From positions 62,001 through 126,000 of the forward strand of contig DJJR01000026.1 in assembly GCA_002434245.1 (NCBI GenBank): 64,000 nt of DNA, read 5' to 3'. Numbering within the stretch: the stretch's first letter is position 1; each line of letters starts with the position of its first letter. A program made the translations under genes and the position numbers. Positions 63,158 to 64,000 of the stretch are shown in pieces. The stretch is from Pelosinus fermentans (GTDB lineage: Bacteria; Bacillota; Negativicutes; DSM-13327). The notes beneath the pieces are model-generated. The model did no database searches. It was not told the DNA's origin and was given only the letters and a program-made list of their open reading frames with translations.

Positions 63158-63199
63158 AAAAGGTAGAAACTATTAAATTATATAGTTTCTACCTTTTTT
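63158..63199 (+). terminator. Terminator after the guanylate-kinase-like gene
   Basis: AAAGGTAGAAACTAT pairs perfectly with ATAGTTTCTACCTTT around 8 bases, then TTT. Confidence 0.88.
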
Positions 63200-63230
63200 A
63201 CGAAGAATAGAAAGTATGCTTTCTTATCTA

Positions 63231-63263
63231 TTCTTTCTCTGTACTCTCTGCATCTCTGCGGTT
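63231..63263 (+). repeat. Type B half repeat
   Basis: TTCTTTCTCTGTACTCTCTG followed by CATCTCTGCGGTT matches the right arm of the type B palindrome; no left arm. Between terminator and the MATE gene. Confidence 0.7.
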
Positions 63264-63362
63264 AGAAAAAGGTAGAAATTCTTAAAAATCGAGACCATTA
63301 TTTTATAATAGGGAAAGCTAGTGTTATAATAAAAAGGATGAATGACAGAAGCTGGAGGTACC

Positions 63363-64000
63363 ATGGATCGCTCACATTCTCTCGGGGAAGAAAAGATATC
63401 AACTCTATTGTGGAGATTTTCGCTGCCAGCAATTATCGGGATGGTAGTTAATGCTTTTTATAATGTTATCGATAGTATATTTGTAGGGCGTGGCGTAGGT
63501 GAAATTGGTCTTACTGCAGTTACGATAGCCTTTCCCATTATGATTGTATTAATGGGTTTTGGGATGTTGGTAGGAGTAGGGGCCGCTGCAGTTGTTTCTT
63601 TGAGAATGGGGGAGAAGCAGCAAGAGCAAGCGGAAAAAATATTAGGGAACGCCTTTACTCTTTCCATGATATTATCGGCAGCATTTACGGGATCGGTCTT
63701 GCTGTTTCTAGATCCGATCTTAATAATGTTAGGTGCAGAGCAGGACGTGCTGCCTTATGCCAGAGAGTTTACAAGAATTATTGTTCTTGGCAGTCCATTT
63801 ATGTATATTGGTTTTGGTTTGAATAATATAGTACGTGCTGAGGGCAATCCTCAAATGGCCATGTCCACTACACTCATCTCTGCAGGATTAAATATTGTGT
63901 TAAATCCTTTATTCATATTTACGTTCCATTTAGGAATTGGTGGCTCGGCCTTAGCAACTGTGATATCCCAAGGAGTATCAGCCATATGGGTATTAGTCTA
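63363..64000 (+). CDS. MATE family efflux transporter, 3' end outside window
   Basis: The ATG at 63363 follows TGGAGGTACC; the frame stays open to the window edge (212 codons). The N-terminus reads LGEEKISTLLWRFSLPAIIG, followed by helices containing FYNVIDSIFVGRGVG and the loop NNIVRAEGNPQMAM, both MATE hallmarks. About half of a usual 440-460-residue protein is visible. MATE pumps expel cationic compounds in exchange for Na+ or H+; the substrate here is unknown. Confidence 0.93.
   Translation, partial: MDRSHSLGEEKISTLLWRFSLPAIIGMVVNAFYNVIDSIFVGRGVGEIGLTAVTIAFPIMIVLMGFGMLVGVGAAAVVSLRMGEKQQEQAEKILGNAFTLSMILSAAFTGSVLLFLDPILIMLGAEQDVLPYAREFTRIIVLGSPFMYIGFGLNNIVRAEGNPQMAMSTTLISAGLNIVLNPLFIFTFHLGIGGSALATVISQGVSAIWVLV

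Noticed and set aside
8853-63263. The repeated palindromes considered as CRISPR repeats
   Set aside because: Copies are kilobases apart, are long inverted repeats and have no regular spacers or cas genes.

Overview
The window reads as chromosomal DNA from a diderm, spore-forming-lineage Firmicute (class Negativicutes, Sporomusaceae/Pelosinus-like). The evidence is mixed: moderately AT-rich Firmicute-style genes with strong AGGAGG ribosome sites and frequent GTG/TTG starts, Firmicute relatives (DegS-type kinase, YitT, YkvI, YaaO-tmk order), and at the same time an outer-membrane TonB-dependent receptor and a Selenomonas-type lysine/ornithine decarboxylase. Lineage assignment is inference; no rRNA gene is present. 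Nothing looks like a prophage, integrase, transposase or CRISPR array.

Layout. 1-3.5 kb: serine biosynthesis (serA 3' part, a DUF1015 gene, serC). 3.7-9.6 kb: small membrane protein, a thioredoxin-reductase-like flavoprotein lacking an obvious NADPH motif, a YkvI-type transporter, an HD-GYP protein, serS, and a Pro/Ser/Thr-rich anchored protein. 9.9-18.9 kb: a GGDTF-EAL protein, tRNA-Gln, topB, a secreted protein, a LuxR-type response regulator and a large hybrid histidine kinase. 18.9-22 kb (minus strand): small coiled-coil protein and the nitrogen block amtB - P-II - P-II, preceded by a leader RNA with all the hallmarks of an ANTAR dual-hairpin antiterminator. 22-30.6 kb: a COG2509 flavoprotein, NDH-2, CstA, an unknown protein, a second HD-GYP protein and a DUF218 protein. 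30.8-41.9 kb: NirJ1-like radical SAM protein, then a Fur-boxed iron-acquisition locus (AraC regulator, TonB receptor, EcfT, two half-size ABC importers of the YbtPQ/IrtAB kind, a double EcfA ATPase and an MptD/Trep_Strep-type S component). 42-46 kb: GNAT, chemotaxis receptor, an FMN alpha-hydroxy-acid oxidase relative with an N-terminal four-cysteine cluster. 46-54 kb: complete kdpFABCDE potassium operon, including the 28-codon kdpF. 54.3-64 kb: type III lysine/ornithine decarboxylase, YitT protein, orphan DegS-like kinase, REC-PAS-GAF-GGDEF protein, YaaO-like decarboxylase with tmk, a guanylate-kinase-like protein and the start of a MATE exporter.

How it works together. The window is rich in signalling: four c-di-GMP-type proteins (two HD-GYP, one EAL with a degenerate GGDEF, one intact GGDEF), three histidine kinases, and an MCP. 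Two nutrient systems have readable control regions: nitrogen (promoter plus ANTAR-type leader) and iron (Fur boxes over the -10 regions of the AraC and TonB genes). Kdp has an 11-bp-phased direct repeat that could bind KdpE.

The most striking non-coding structure is a family of about eleven intergenic palindromic repeats in two related sequence types (GCGAAGA-type and GCAGAGA-type), many with T-rich flanks on both sides, plus four solitary half copies which all keep the same arm in the same orientation. No wholly new gene system is evident; the best candidates for something under-described are this repeat family, the hybrid ECF/ABC/TonB iron locus, and the NADPH-motif-less thioredoxin reductase relative.
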